DNA from: Phosphoribacter sp037046615 | Lineage (GTDB): Bacteria; Actinomycetota; Actinomycetes; Actinomycetales; Dermatophilaceae | Reading direction: 5' to 3' | DNA length: 64,000 nt | Assembly: GCA_037046615.1 (NCBI GenBank) | Contig: JBAOHD010000012.1 | Location: forward strand, 62,001-126,000 | Position numbers and translations under genes: made by a program | Part shown: one piece after another, positions 36,563 to 45,600 of the stretch | Numbering within the stretch: the stretch's first letter is position 1 | How the letters are laid out: every line of letters starts with the position of its first letter | The notes under the pieces: generated by a model | The model's database searches: none | Told to the model about the DNA's origin: nothing | The model's input: only the letters and a program-made list of their open reading frames with translations

Positions 36563-36603
36563 CACGAGAGAGGACTCCACCGGGGGTGGATTCCTCTCTC
36601 GTG
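36563..36603. terminator. Terminator between dmpP and the convergent HPF-like gene
   Basis: A 12-bp stem, CACGAGAGAGGA (36,563-36,574) with 36,592-36,603, encloses a second small stem (TCCACC/GGTGGA). It lies between convergent genes and can serve both. Confidence 0.85.
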
Positions 36604-36657
36604 ATGCGAAGCAACTCGGGTGATGAGGATCTGATCGGGCCGAGTGGGGCCGTTGGG

Positions 36658-37048
36658 TCAGGCGGTGCGGATGCTCTCGCGGCGCTGCCGGTTGTTCATC
36701 GGCTCGCGGCGTTCGGAGGCCTCGTTGAGCTGTGCCACGAGGGCGGCGCTCACTTCGTTGAGGGCGGCGCGCTCGTCTCCGAGCGACGAGGTGGCGACCA
36801 TCCGAGGCATCCCGTGGACCCACACCTCGAGGGGTCGTCTTGGTGTCGGCTGAGCCGCGGTCCTTGATGCTCACCTCGGCCTCGACGGGGGCCGAGAGTC
36901 GCGCGAGCCGGTTGACCACCTGGCGGAGCGTGTCGGCGAGCAGGGTGCGGTCGTCCTGGGTGTAGCCGCCGCCGAGAGCGATGTCGTCCGCGGTGAAGGG
37001 CAGGGTCGTGGTGCTCGTGATGGTGGGGTTCGCGGTCTGATCGGTCAC
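36658..37048 (-). CDS. HPF/RaiA-like ribosome-associated protein (one frameshift)
   Basis: The GTG at 37,048 overlaps the stop of the upstream small gene. After an extra base in a G-run at 36,831-36,834 is bridged, the protein reads DDRTLLADTLRQVVNRLARL, VEAEVSIKDRGSAD, LEVWVHGMPRMVATSS and LNEVSAALVAQLNEA. This is about 129 residues with the beta-strand pattern and spacing of S30AE-type ribosome hibernation proteins. The assignment is by resemblance only; a stress role fits the CsbD gene nearby. Confidence 0.5.
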
Positions 37049-37257
37049 TGGCTCTCCTCCATGGCAAGGGCGGGGTGCACGTGGTCCGGGGTGTCGGGGG
37101 TCGCGTGGCCGAAGCCGGGCTGCTGCTCGGCCGGGACTGCGGAGCGGGCTGGGTCGCGCTCGTCGAGCTCGGTCGCGCCCGGGGTGGGCAGCTGGTCGGT
37201 CTCGCTGAGCTGGCCGTGGCCGCTGCGGTTGAGGCGTGCGTCGACGGGTCGTGACAT
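37045..37257 (-). CDS. Small hydrophilic protein of unknown function
   Basis: A 70-residue, Pro/Glu/His-rich protein with no predicted structure (SRPVDARLNRSGHGQLSE start, ALAMEESQ end). The ATG at 37,257 is preceded by AAAGGA. It overlaps the HPF-like gene by four bases, which supports it as a real coupled gene. I do not recognise it. Confidence 0.6.
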   Translation of the reverse strand: MSRPVDARLNRSGHGQLSETDQLPTPGATELDERDPARSAVPAEQQPGFGHATPDTPDHVHPALAMEESQ

Positions 37258-37326
37258 CGGGCTGTCCTTTCGTCGGGAATTGCGACATGCGCGCGGGAAC
37301 TGCGACAGGCGCGGGGAGAAACGAAT

Positions 37327-37355
37327 GCGGCCGGTGTCACGTGGACGCCGGCCGC
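37327..37355 (-). terminator. Terminator after csbD-like gene
   Basis: GCGGCCGGTGTC (37,327-37,338) pairs with 37,344-37,355 with one G-U pair over a five-base loop, 66 bases beyond the CsbD stop on the minus strand. Confidence 0.65.
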
Positions 37356-37420
37356 ACTCGGTCGATCTTGGGATGAGCGGGATCCGCCCGGTGGGACCGT
37401 GGTGCGGTCCGAGGATTGCG

Positions 37421-37594
37421 TCAGTTGTCGAAGGAGTCCTTGACCTTCTCGCCGGCCTGGCGGAGGTCAGCCTCGCTCTGCTCCATGCGGCCCTCGGCCT
37501 CAAGGCGCTCGTTGTCCGTCACCTTGCCGGTGGCTTCCTTGGCCTTGCCGACCAGGTCGTCCTTCATGTTCTCAAGCTTGTCGCCGATGCTCAT
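37421..37594 (-). CDS. CsbD-family stress protein
   Basis: A 57-residue, charged, helical protein: SIGDKLENMKDDLVGKAKEA, then TGKVTDNERLEAEGR and DLRQAGEKVKDSFDN. This is the CsbD-like pattern. Family members are induced by general stress and their biochemical role is unknown. A GAAGGAGA-type site precedes the ATG. The AT-rich stretch just upstream (about 37,640-37,690) probably holds its promoter. Confidence 0.88.
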   Translation of the reverse strand: MSIGDKLENMKDDLVGKAKEATGKVTDNERLEAEGRMEQSEADLRQAGEKVKDSFDN

Positions 37595-37701
37595 CGTCTT
37601 CTCCTTGGGTGAGGCTACGAGAGGCGCTCACGGTGACCGCCTAAGTTGAACAATACCTCCACAACTCTTAGATAGTCAAGTCAACTCTCGACAAACCTTG
37701 T

Positions 37702-39312
37702 TCACACCGGGTCCGCGTACGCGCGCACGGCTTCGCGCGGGTCACCACGGTCGGGCACGCGCGCCGACTCGGGCCTGGGCCGGCGCACCGACTCGATGAC
37801 GATGGGCACCGAGATGTAGAGGCCGAAAGCGCCGAAGAGGCTCGCCGCCCAATAGGACCCGAGGCCATAGCGCCACGCCCCGAGCGCCAGCCCGACGACG
37901 ATGCCTGCCTGCGACAGCAGGATGAAGGGCACCATGAATCGACGCACGCGCCGCCCCACCGGCGTCGTCTGCGTCTGGTCGCCGGAAGGCACCCACTCCT
38001 CGGCGTGATGTCGCAGCAGGTCGAGGACGCACAGCAGGTGCGCGAAGCTGTAGATCACCTGGATCCGCAAAACCTCGGGACGCCACCGCCCGACACTGAT
38101 GCTCGGCATGATGACGAGCCACATCAGCACGGCGCCGAGCAACGGCAGCACGTGCGCGGGGGTGACGGCATACGGCATACCCCACAGCATGGCGAGGGCG
38201 GGCACCGGGGCGAGCACGGCGACGATCGCGGTCGTGACGTAGAAGAGGAAGCCGGCCCAGTAACACAGCCGCTGGCGCCACGAGAAGCGGCCGTGCCGGA
38301 AGTCAGGATCGGTGACCAGGCGCAGGGTCCCCTCGCACCAGCGGTACTGCTGGCCGATGAAGCGATCGATATCGGCGGGGCACGTGCCCTTGCTCAGCAG
38401 GAGCGGCACATAGCGCAGCCTCCAGCCGACCCCACTGAGCCGCAGACTCGTGAAGATGTCCTCGCTGTGCGAGATCTGCGGGAAGCCTCCGACGGCGTCA
38501 AGCGCCGACCGTCGGTAGATCGCCGACGTCCCGACGCAGATGGCCGCCCCGATGACATCTCGCGAGGGCTGGAGGAAGCGGAAGAAGAACTCCTGGGTCG
38601 CGCCAGCGGTGCGCTCGAGCCAGCCCATCGTCGGGGACGTGTCGAAATATTGCGGCGTCTGGACGATCGCGACCTGCGGGTCGCCGAGATAGGGCACGGT
38701 ATGACGCAGGAAATCGTGCCGCGGCACAAAGTCGGCATCGAGGACAAGGATTGCGTCGCCGGAACTGTGCCGGAACCCATATTGGATATTGCCCGCCTTG
38801 TGCCATCGCGAGGTATGCCGCGCGAGATAACGGAATCCGTAGCGCTGCGCCACGTCCCGCACGTCGTCTCGCGACGAGTCGTCGAGGACGAACACGCTAA
38901 GCGCGCCGGGATAGTCCAGTGCCGCGACGTGGCGAAAACCGTGAGCCAGGACTTCCAGGGGCTCACCGCACGAGGGGAGGAATACGTCGATGGAAGGCCA
39001 CCTCGGCGGGTCGTAACCCGTGATGAGTCGTCGGTGCGACCGCTCGGTGACCACACGTCGATATGTTGATAGCCGCAGGGAGATCGCCTGCTCGATCCCC
39101 CACAACAGCACGGGGACGAAGAACACCCACGCCCACGGCGACGTCGACGCGAAACCGCCCACGCTCAGCGCGACGCCGACATAAACCGCCGCCGATAGCG
39201 CAAAGAGCCACCGGTGTTGTGGCGCGGACACGTAGGAAAAGCTCTCAAACCGCCCCGGGGGCGTCGGCAGCAGTGCCCCGGTCTGTGGCGATCTTCCGCG
39301 GGCGCGACGCAT
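37702..39312 (-). CDS. Family-2 glycosyltransferase, cellulose-synthase-like
   Basis: A 536-residue membrane glycosyltransferase. Two N-terminal membrane segments are followed by the catalytic domain with VFVLDDSSRDD, LVLDADFVPRHDF, SHSEDIFTSLRL and the processive-enzyme motif QQYRWCEG. Four or more C-terminal membrane segments follow. The D, DxD, ED and Q-x-x-R-W set is that of cellulose/beta-glucan synthases. There is no PilZ domain and no bcsB-like partner gene nearby, so the polymer made is unknown. Confidence 0.88.
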   Translation of the reverse strand: MRRARGRSPQTGALLPTPPGRFESFSYVSAPQHRWLFALSAAVYVGVALSVGGFASTSPWAWVFFVPVLLWGIEQAISLRLSTYRRVVTERSHRRLITGYDPPRWPSIDVFLPSCGEPLEVLAHGFRHVAALDYPGALSVFVLDDSSRDDVRDVAQRYGFRYLARHTSRWHKAGNIQYGFRHSSGDAILVLDADFVPRHDFLRHTVPYLGDPQVAIVQTPQYFDTSPTMGWLERTAGATQEFFFRFLQPSRDVIGAAICVGTSAIYRRSALDAVGGFPQISHSEDIFTSLRLSGVGWRLRYVPLLLSKGTCPADIDRFIGQQYRWCEGTLRLVTDPDFRHGRFSWRQRLCYWAGFLFYVTTAIVAVLAPVPALAMLWGMPYAVTPAHVLPLLGAVLMWLVIMPSISVGRWRPEVLRIQVIYSFAHLLCVLDLLRHHAEEWVPSGDQTQTTPVGRRVRRFMVPFILLSQAGIVVGLALGAWRYGLGSYWAASLFGAFGLYISVPIVIESVRRPRPESARVPDRGDPREAVRAYADPV

Positions 39313-39590
39313 CGCCCCACCCCCCCATCACGATTGCCGCCCTGCGCATCAGGACGACCCCACGCACACGCCGGGACACCACCCCTGCCGTCAGAGGTGA
39401 ATGCCGACGATGACGTCCGACGAGCGGCGTCGTCCATCCCCCTGAGCAGTCATTTCCCCTGTCCCGCAGCAGGAAATGTCTGTGATTACGTCACCGCATA
39501 TTGACGCTAGCAGCGCGAGGCGGGTGGCCCGCAGAGTCGCATTAACCCTGATCAATCCGATCAATCGCGATCAATCCTGGTCAATCCCGA
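39313..39590. repeat. Intergenic region with ATCAATC repeats
   Basis: Near 39,550-39,595 the unit (G/T)ATCAATC(C/G) recurs four to five times about every 10-11 bases, including one ATCGCGAT palindrome at 39,564-39,571. It lies just after the IclR gene stop. No gene is supported in the rest. Confidence 0.6.
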
Positions 39591-40382
39591 TCACGACGAA
39601 GCGAGCGGGGCCCCGAGTTGTCGGCTCAACGCCAATGACGCGGTCCGCACGGCCGGGCCCAGGCGATCAAGGTCGACCTGGGTCGTCGTCCCGGTGACCG
39701 AGATCGCCCCGACGACTCCTGCAGGGCCGAAGAGGGGCGCTGCGACGCACGACACCCCGACCGACGACTCCTCCCGGTCGAAGGCCAGTCCTTCGGCCCT
39801 GATCGTCGCCAACTCCGCCGCAAGTGCCCCCGGGGTGATGATCGTCCGGGGCGTATGCCGCGACAGCCCGGCCTCGACGCGCGCCCGCACGACCGCCGCG
39901 GGCGCGAAGGCGAGCATCGCCTTGCCCACACCGGTCGCGTGGGCCGGCAACCGGCCCCCGGTGCGGGAGGCGAGCGGCATACCGCGTCCGCCGAGAATCT
40001 CGACGTAGACGACGTCGACCCCGTCGAGGACCGCCAGGTGGACGCGATGGCCAGTGGCGGCGCGGAGGTCCTCCATGAAGGGGATCGCCGCTTCCCGCAG
40101 CGTGCGGTGGCGTGGCACGAGCTCGCCGAGCTCGAAGCAGCGCAGCCCGAGCCGGTAGCCGCCCCCGATCGTGTCGAGGAGGCGCTCGGCGACGAGCTCA
40201 CGGGCGAGCCTGTGGACGGTCGTCTTCGGCAGGCCGGTATGCCGCACGAGCGCGGCCAGCGACAGGGTCGGGGTCGCGGCGGTGAAGGCCCCGAGGATCA
40301 CCGACGCGCGACCGATGACCGACGCGGGGGACTCCGGCGGGATCGGGGTCGAGCGACGAGTGTTCCGCTCAGTGGAACGCAT
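39591..40382 (-). CDS. IclR-family transcriptional regulator
   Basis: A 263-residue regulator from the ATG at 40,382. The N-terminal winged helix reads SVIGRASVILGAF, LSLAALVRHTGLPKTTVHRL. The C-terminal effector domain has GRGMPLASRTGGRLPAHATGVGKAMLAF and VSCVAAPLFGPAGVVGAISV. IclR proteins often control aromatic catabolism, but this gene is 3 kb from the phenol cluster and faces a second IclR gene, so its target is open. Confidence 0.92.
   Translation of the reverse strand: MRSTERNTRRSTPIPPESPASVIGRASVILGAFTAATPTLSLAALVRHTGLPKTTVHRLARELVAERLLDTIGGGYRLGLRCFELGELVPRHRTLREAAIPFMEDLRAATGHRVHLAVLDGVDVVYVEILGGRGMPLASRTGGRLPAHATGVGKAMLAFAPAAVVRARVEAGLSRHTPRTIITPGALAAELATIRAEGLAFDREESSVGVSCVAAPLFGPAGVVGAISVTGTTTQVDLDRLGPAVRTASLALSRQLGAPLASS
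40362..40378. promoter_or_regulatory. Possible IclR operator overlapping the regulator start
   Basis: A 17-base palindrome with GTTCC and GGAAC arms separated by seven bases lies within the first codons of the IclR gene, next to the divergent promoter region. TTCC-N7-GGAA spacing resembles IclR-family sites, suggesting autoregulation. Confidence 0.45.
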
Positions 40383-40450
40383 GGGTTGAGTCAAGCGCCC
40401 ACTCTGGCGCATTGTCCATTCCACCAGCGACGACGGGAGGTGACCCACCG

Positions 40451-40682
40451 GTGAGCGCGACCCCGCCCGAGCCGCACCGGCAGCCGATCGAGGAGCCCTG
40501 GTGCGTGACGACCCCCAAGCGCCCGACCGACGACCACGCCGCCGGTGAGTGGCTCAAGTCGGTCGGCACCGCCCTGGACGTCCTCGAGTGTTTCGCCGCC
40601 GACTCCGAGCTCGGCGTCTCGGACATCGCCCGCCGCCTGGGCATCGCGAAGTCGACCGCGCACCGCCTCCTGACGACCCTCG
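40451..40682 (+). CDS. IclR-family regulator, truncated by the chimeric join
   Basis: From a GTG at 40,451 (or 40,502) the frame gives WLKSVGTALDVLECFAAD and then the winged helix LGVSDIARRLGIAKSTAHRL. It breaks off at TTLV exactly where the Bacteroidota sequence begins. Only the DNA-binding domain is left, and the effector domain is absent. It is divergent from the first IclR gene. The truncation is most simply an assembly effect. Confidence 0.8.
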
Positions 40683-40683
40683 T
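40683..40683. other. Chimeric junction: actinobacterial to Bacteroidota sequence
   Basis: To the left is an intact IclR reading frame in high-GC DNA. From about 40,683 the sequence follows positions 61,459 onward almost base for base for several hundred bases. GC content, codon use and gene type all change at this point. Confidence 0.9.
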
Positions 40684-42630
40684 CACCAGCGTCCGCAAAG
40701 CTGCCGTTGCCGTTGGCATCGTAGGGGTAAGCTCCCACCACCGGTGTTGCCCAGATCTTGGAACTGCCGCCCCATGTGCGGGTGGCGCCGCAAGAGAAGG
40801 TTGCACCGGCTGTGCTCACCAGCCCTGTGCAGAACTGACTGTTGGAGTTGTTCCAACCCAGTTCACAGCCTTCGCCCCAACGATCGTCGTTGAAGCCGGC
40901 GACACCTTGGTCGGCGCGGTTGCGCACGAAGTAGGTGACACCCAGCTGCGGCTGTCATGGGCCTGCATGCTCACGTAGGTCACGAAGTTCACCGTGGCGC
41001 TCACCCGACGCTGGTAACCAGCATCAGGATTGCTGAACTCCCACTGGTAGGCCGTAGCACCCGCAACGGTGGTGCTGCGGATCTTGGCCTGCAGGCCCAG
41101 GTTGAACACACCGCACACGTTGTAGGGCGAAGCGGTCCAGGGGCGCGCAGGTCCGATGGGCAGGTTGATCTCATGACCCACCGAGTAGGCAGGGGTCAGC
41201 GGAGGAGTGTTGGGGCTCTGGGTGGTGAACTGGCCGTTGTCGCGCATGATCACGCGGTCCAACTTATCCAGCACCTGCCATGAACCGGTACCCTGCGAGC
41301 AGCAGATGCCATCACCGAAGCTGTCGAACAGGAAGAAGAACCACTTGGTGTTGCCGCCGGTTACGGGCAGGCAGATGGTGGTGGTGCTCTGGTTGTTCGG
41401 GATCACGTAGGGTCCGCCACTGGCCACGGGGATGTTGCCAGGCTCGTAGATGATCCAGGTGGTCTGTCCGGGGTTGTTGTCGGTGGTCACCCGCACTTTC
41501 ACGGTCTGTCCGTTGGCCTGGTAGGCGCTGCTGGCCAGATCGTTGGAGGGGATGTCATCGGCCACACCATTGGGCAGGTCGGTGTTCACGTTCAGCACAT
41601 GGTTACCTGTGGAGGTCACCAAGGGCAGCGTCAGTGTCACGCTATCACCGAAAGCCAAAGCAGGTCCGCTCCAGTTGTAGACGTACTCTGTGAGGGCGTC
41701 TTCCTTCACGGTGATCTGCACGTTGGTCAGGGTGGCCTCACCCAGGTTCTTCAGCTTCACCACAGGTTGGAACTGGGTGTCGCAGATGGTGCCTGAGGGC
41801 GAAAGCACTGCACTGATGCTGGCGTCGTTGATGCCTGGCTTCTCCACGTTGAGGGTGAAGGTGCCTTGCACGCCGGGTCCGCCGGTGTTGAACACCACCA
41901 AGCGGTAGTCCGTTGCCGGGGTCACGTTCAGGATGGTCAAGCCGCTGGCGTTGCCGTTGGCCACTTCGCTGAAGGCATCCAGCCCATCGCAGAGGCCGCT
42001 GTGCAGGGCCCACTTGAGGTTGCTGGCGGTACCTGCGGTCAGGGTCATACGGATCTTGCTGTTCACCCCGCTGTTGAAGGTGTACCAGAGGCCCTGCACC
42101 GGCTCAGCACCGGAGTTGCCCGTGGGTCCATCAACATAAGCGCAGGTGTTGTCGTCGGTGATCGGGGTACCGAAGCCCACGTACGGCAGCGGGTTCAGGT
42201 CCGTGGCACCAGCGCACATGTCGTTCGCTACGCTAGGCGAGCACTGTGCATCACAAGTGGTCGTAAGTGTATACAAGCCAGTGGCGCCCGTTACGCCGCT
42301 CACGGCGATGTAGATCACGTCACCGCTGTTGGCCTTCACCTTCAGGTCGGCACCGGGCGCGCAACCAGGGCTGTCATCGGCACCGCCAACGCACACCAGG
42401 TTGCTGCAATCCGGAGCAGCCGTCGCCTTGAAGGCGTTCAGGCGCACATCGACGCCAGGGTTGCAGACCGAGAAGGTCACGTCCTCGTTGGCAGCGGCGG
42501 TGTAAACGAACCAGTTCGTCGGACCCACACTGGCAGCGCCGTTGAAGGCACAGGCCGAGGGAGGCAACGTGTTGGCACCGACAAGGTTGCCGGTCTGGCT
42601 GTCGAAAGCAACCAATGGTCTGTGCGGCGG
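40683..42630 (-). repeat. Shared C-terminal block, copy 1 (truncated)
   Basis: Nearly identical to 48,700-50,640 and to 61,459-63,200, with scattered substitutions and a few indels. The first few hundred bases match copy 3 more closely than copy 2 (for example NGNGSFADAGD against NGNGSYADPGD). Confidence 0.9.
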
Positions 42631-45600
42631 AACAGGTAGTGTTCACCGGAGGACAGATCGATGCGGAAGCTCTGACTGCGCGCTGCAGTTCCCTTCTGCA
42701 TCGGCAAGGATGTAGTAGGTGCCGGCCGTAGGCAGCACGATCCCTTGTGTTCCCGGTGCGGCGAACTCAGTGATACAGGTCCAACCTGCCGTATTGCAGG
42801 CACCGGCCAACTTGTAGAAGTAATCCACCGGACCACCCGTGTTGCTCAGCACCTCGAAGGTGTAGCCACCGGCCACTGGCGCATTGAACTGGAAGATCTT
42901 CTCCAGACCCGGCGTGGGTTGGCCGCACTGAACGATGTTCCACTGTCCGACACCGCTCAAGTTCACCGTTGTTGGGGCGAAGCAGTTCAGTACGGGAGCA
43001 GTGCTGCAATCGATCAAGGTGTTGAAGGTCTTCACCGGACTGTTCGCACCGTATCCGTTGCTCGAGTTGTTGCAGTCCTGCCGCACATAAACGTCATAGG
43101 CTGTGCCAGAGGCCAGGCCGCTGAGCGCCGTGGGGGAGGTTGCACCAAGGATCACGGTGCCGCCAATACCAGCAGCGTTCGCTGTGCCTGGGACGAAGCC
43201 GGACAGACCATATTCCACGATATAGCTGCCCGTGCAACCTGCGCAGTTCCAGGTAACTGAACCACCACTGGTGGTCAAGCTGCCGACCGCAACGCCCGTA
43301 GGCACGCGACAAGGAGGCGGAGTTGTGCAGGAGACCGTTGCCTCCCAACCCGCATCCGTGACAGTGAAATCAGAACGGAACCGGAAGGTGAGGCAACCGC
43401 TCAGGTCGGTCGAGGTGAATGGACCAGGCATCGCAACGCCATAATATCCACCTGCAGGATAGCCGCTCAGCGTTGCCGGATTTCCGGAGCTGATGAGCGG
43501 AGCCGAGATGTTCGGTCCATCATAGACGTACAGCGCATCGTACGTGTCCTCGGTCGCGAACGCGCTGAAGGTCACGGTAACGATATCCTGAGGTGTGGTG
43601 GCACAGATGGTGGTGGTCACATCCTCATCCACATCGTAATCCAACGAAGCTCCTCCGGTGTCGAAGAAGTTGTCGCCGCAGCTCGGTGGTGTGGCGAAGG
43701 CTACTGCAGTGCTATTGCTGCTGTAGATGCCACCTCCGCAGTCATGGCGCACAACCACTTCATAGCTCTGTCCGGATGTAAGACCGGTGACCGTGAAGGG
43801 TGAGCTCGTGGTCGTGTAGACCGTTCCGCCATTGGCTGTGTTGTCCACACCAGGAGTGAATCCCACCGGACCGACCTCAATGTAGAAGGGAGTGCCACAG
43901 AACAAGCAGTTCCAGCTCACATCCACCGAGTTGGGCGCAATGTTCGAAACGTTGATCGCGGAAGGCGTGGCACAGGGGTCCGGCGCTACGCAAGACACCA
44001 GTGCTTCCCAACCCGCGTTCTGTCCTGAACCATCCGAGAGGAAGTGGAAGGTCAGGCAGCCGCTGATGTCGCTTGAGGTGAAGGGGCCAGGATCGTGGCG
44101 CCCGTCCATCCGCCAGCAGCAAAGCCGGCCAGGTTGATGGAGGCTCCAGAGCTGATCAAGGGTGACGTAGGGGTGGGGCCGTCGTAAACGTAGAGGGCAT
44201 CGAAGTCCTCTTCCAGATCGAACGCACTGAAGGTCACGCGCGCCTGGGTGTTCAGCGGATCGTTAGAGCACACCTTGACGTAGTTGTTCTCGTCAGCGCT
44301 GTAGGGGTTTGCGGCGGTGCCACTGTCCGTGTAGGTGTCGCCGCAGGTCAAGGGTTGTGGGCAGGTCACGTTCACGCAGAGCGTACCATCGCCGTTGTAG
44401 CTGCCGAAATTCGCGGCGCACTGGCTGGCGGTAAGCTCGCTGCAGGATCCGTCCAAGGCGCAACAGGCACCTGTGGGAACAGGCAGGTCGGTGATCAACA
44501 ACTGGTAGTCCGTCAGGCTGCTACCACAGGGAATGTTGTTGAAGATCGCATTGGTCGTTGCGAACACCGCGTAGGTGCCTGCAGGCAGCAATTGCGATAG
44601 CGTGGCCGTGGAGCAAGGGGCCGCAGTGACGGTCAAACCGACCTGGACACCAGGACAACCGGCCGAGATATCAAGCATGACCAACTGCGAACCGAATTGG
44701 GCCTTGAGGTCGAACTGGATGTTCCGCTCGCTGGTCAGCGTGAAGGTGTAGTAGTCGATGTCACGCAAGTTGCATTCCCCGTAAACATGTCCGCTGACCA
44801 AGTAGGTGCTCAATGGGATCATGCTGTTCAATGGCAGTGCTTCTCCCAACAAACAGGCGGAGTTGTCCGCCGATCCGCAAGGTTCAGCTTCCACCAGGTC
44901 GGGTGTTCCAGTGAATGTGCATGTGCCCGTAGGAGCGGTGCTCTGGAACACGCATATGTTGAACTCGTTGTTCCCAGAACCTCCGGCGAAGGCGTGCCCG
45001 ATGCGCATCCAGTATTGCTGCCCGATGGTCAGCTGTTTCTGCACAGTCAGCGTCTGTCCGGCGCCACCGGCGAAGGTGCAGCACACCTGGGAGAGCAGAC
45101 TGCAATCCACACCAGTTAGCAGTTCGATCGTGGGGTAGTAGGCCGGAGCACCAGCGGCCGGAGCCACCTGAATGGTGCCGAAACTACTGGTGGCCACGAA
45201 GCTGAACCAAACATCAGCATTGGTGGTCGCGCCTGCGCTCACCGAGCACGACGGCGTGTCCATGGTGCCATTGGCCGAGCTTCCCAATACGGGTGTGCAC
45301 GAGGCGCCCATGGTCAGGGCCACTGCCCCGACGCACTTGTCGTTCAGGATGATCTTGCCTTTCTGTGCCCCCCCGCAGGCGGCCGTAGGACCAGATCCGC
45401 AATCGGGTAGCACGTAGAAATCGTAACGTGCAAGGGACAGCCCGCCCAACGTGTAGGGATTGGTGCTGCTCGTTACGAACGTGCCCGTACCCGGGGTGAA
45501 GCCTTCAGGTCCATACTCGATCTGCCAGCTCAGTGCGGAAGGCGAGTTGTTGTCCGTCCAGAAGAGCGAGGCAGAGGTGCTGCTCAGCGCTGTGGAGCCC

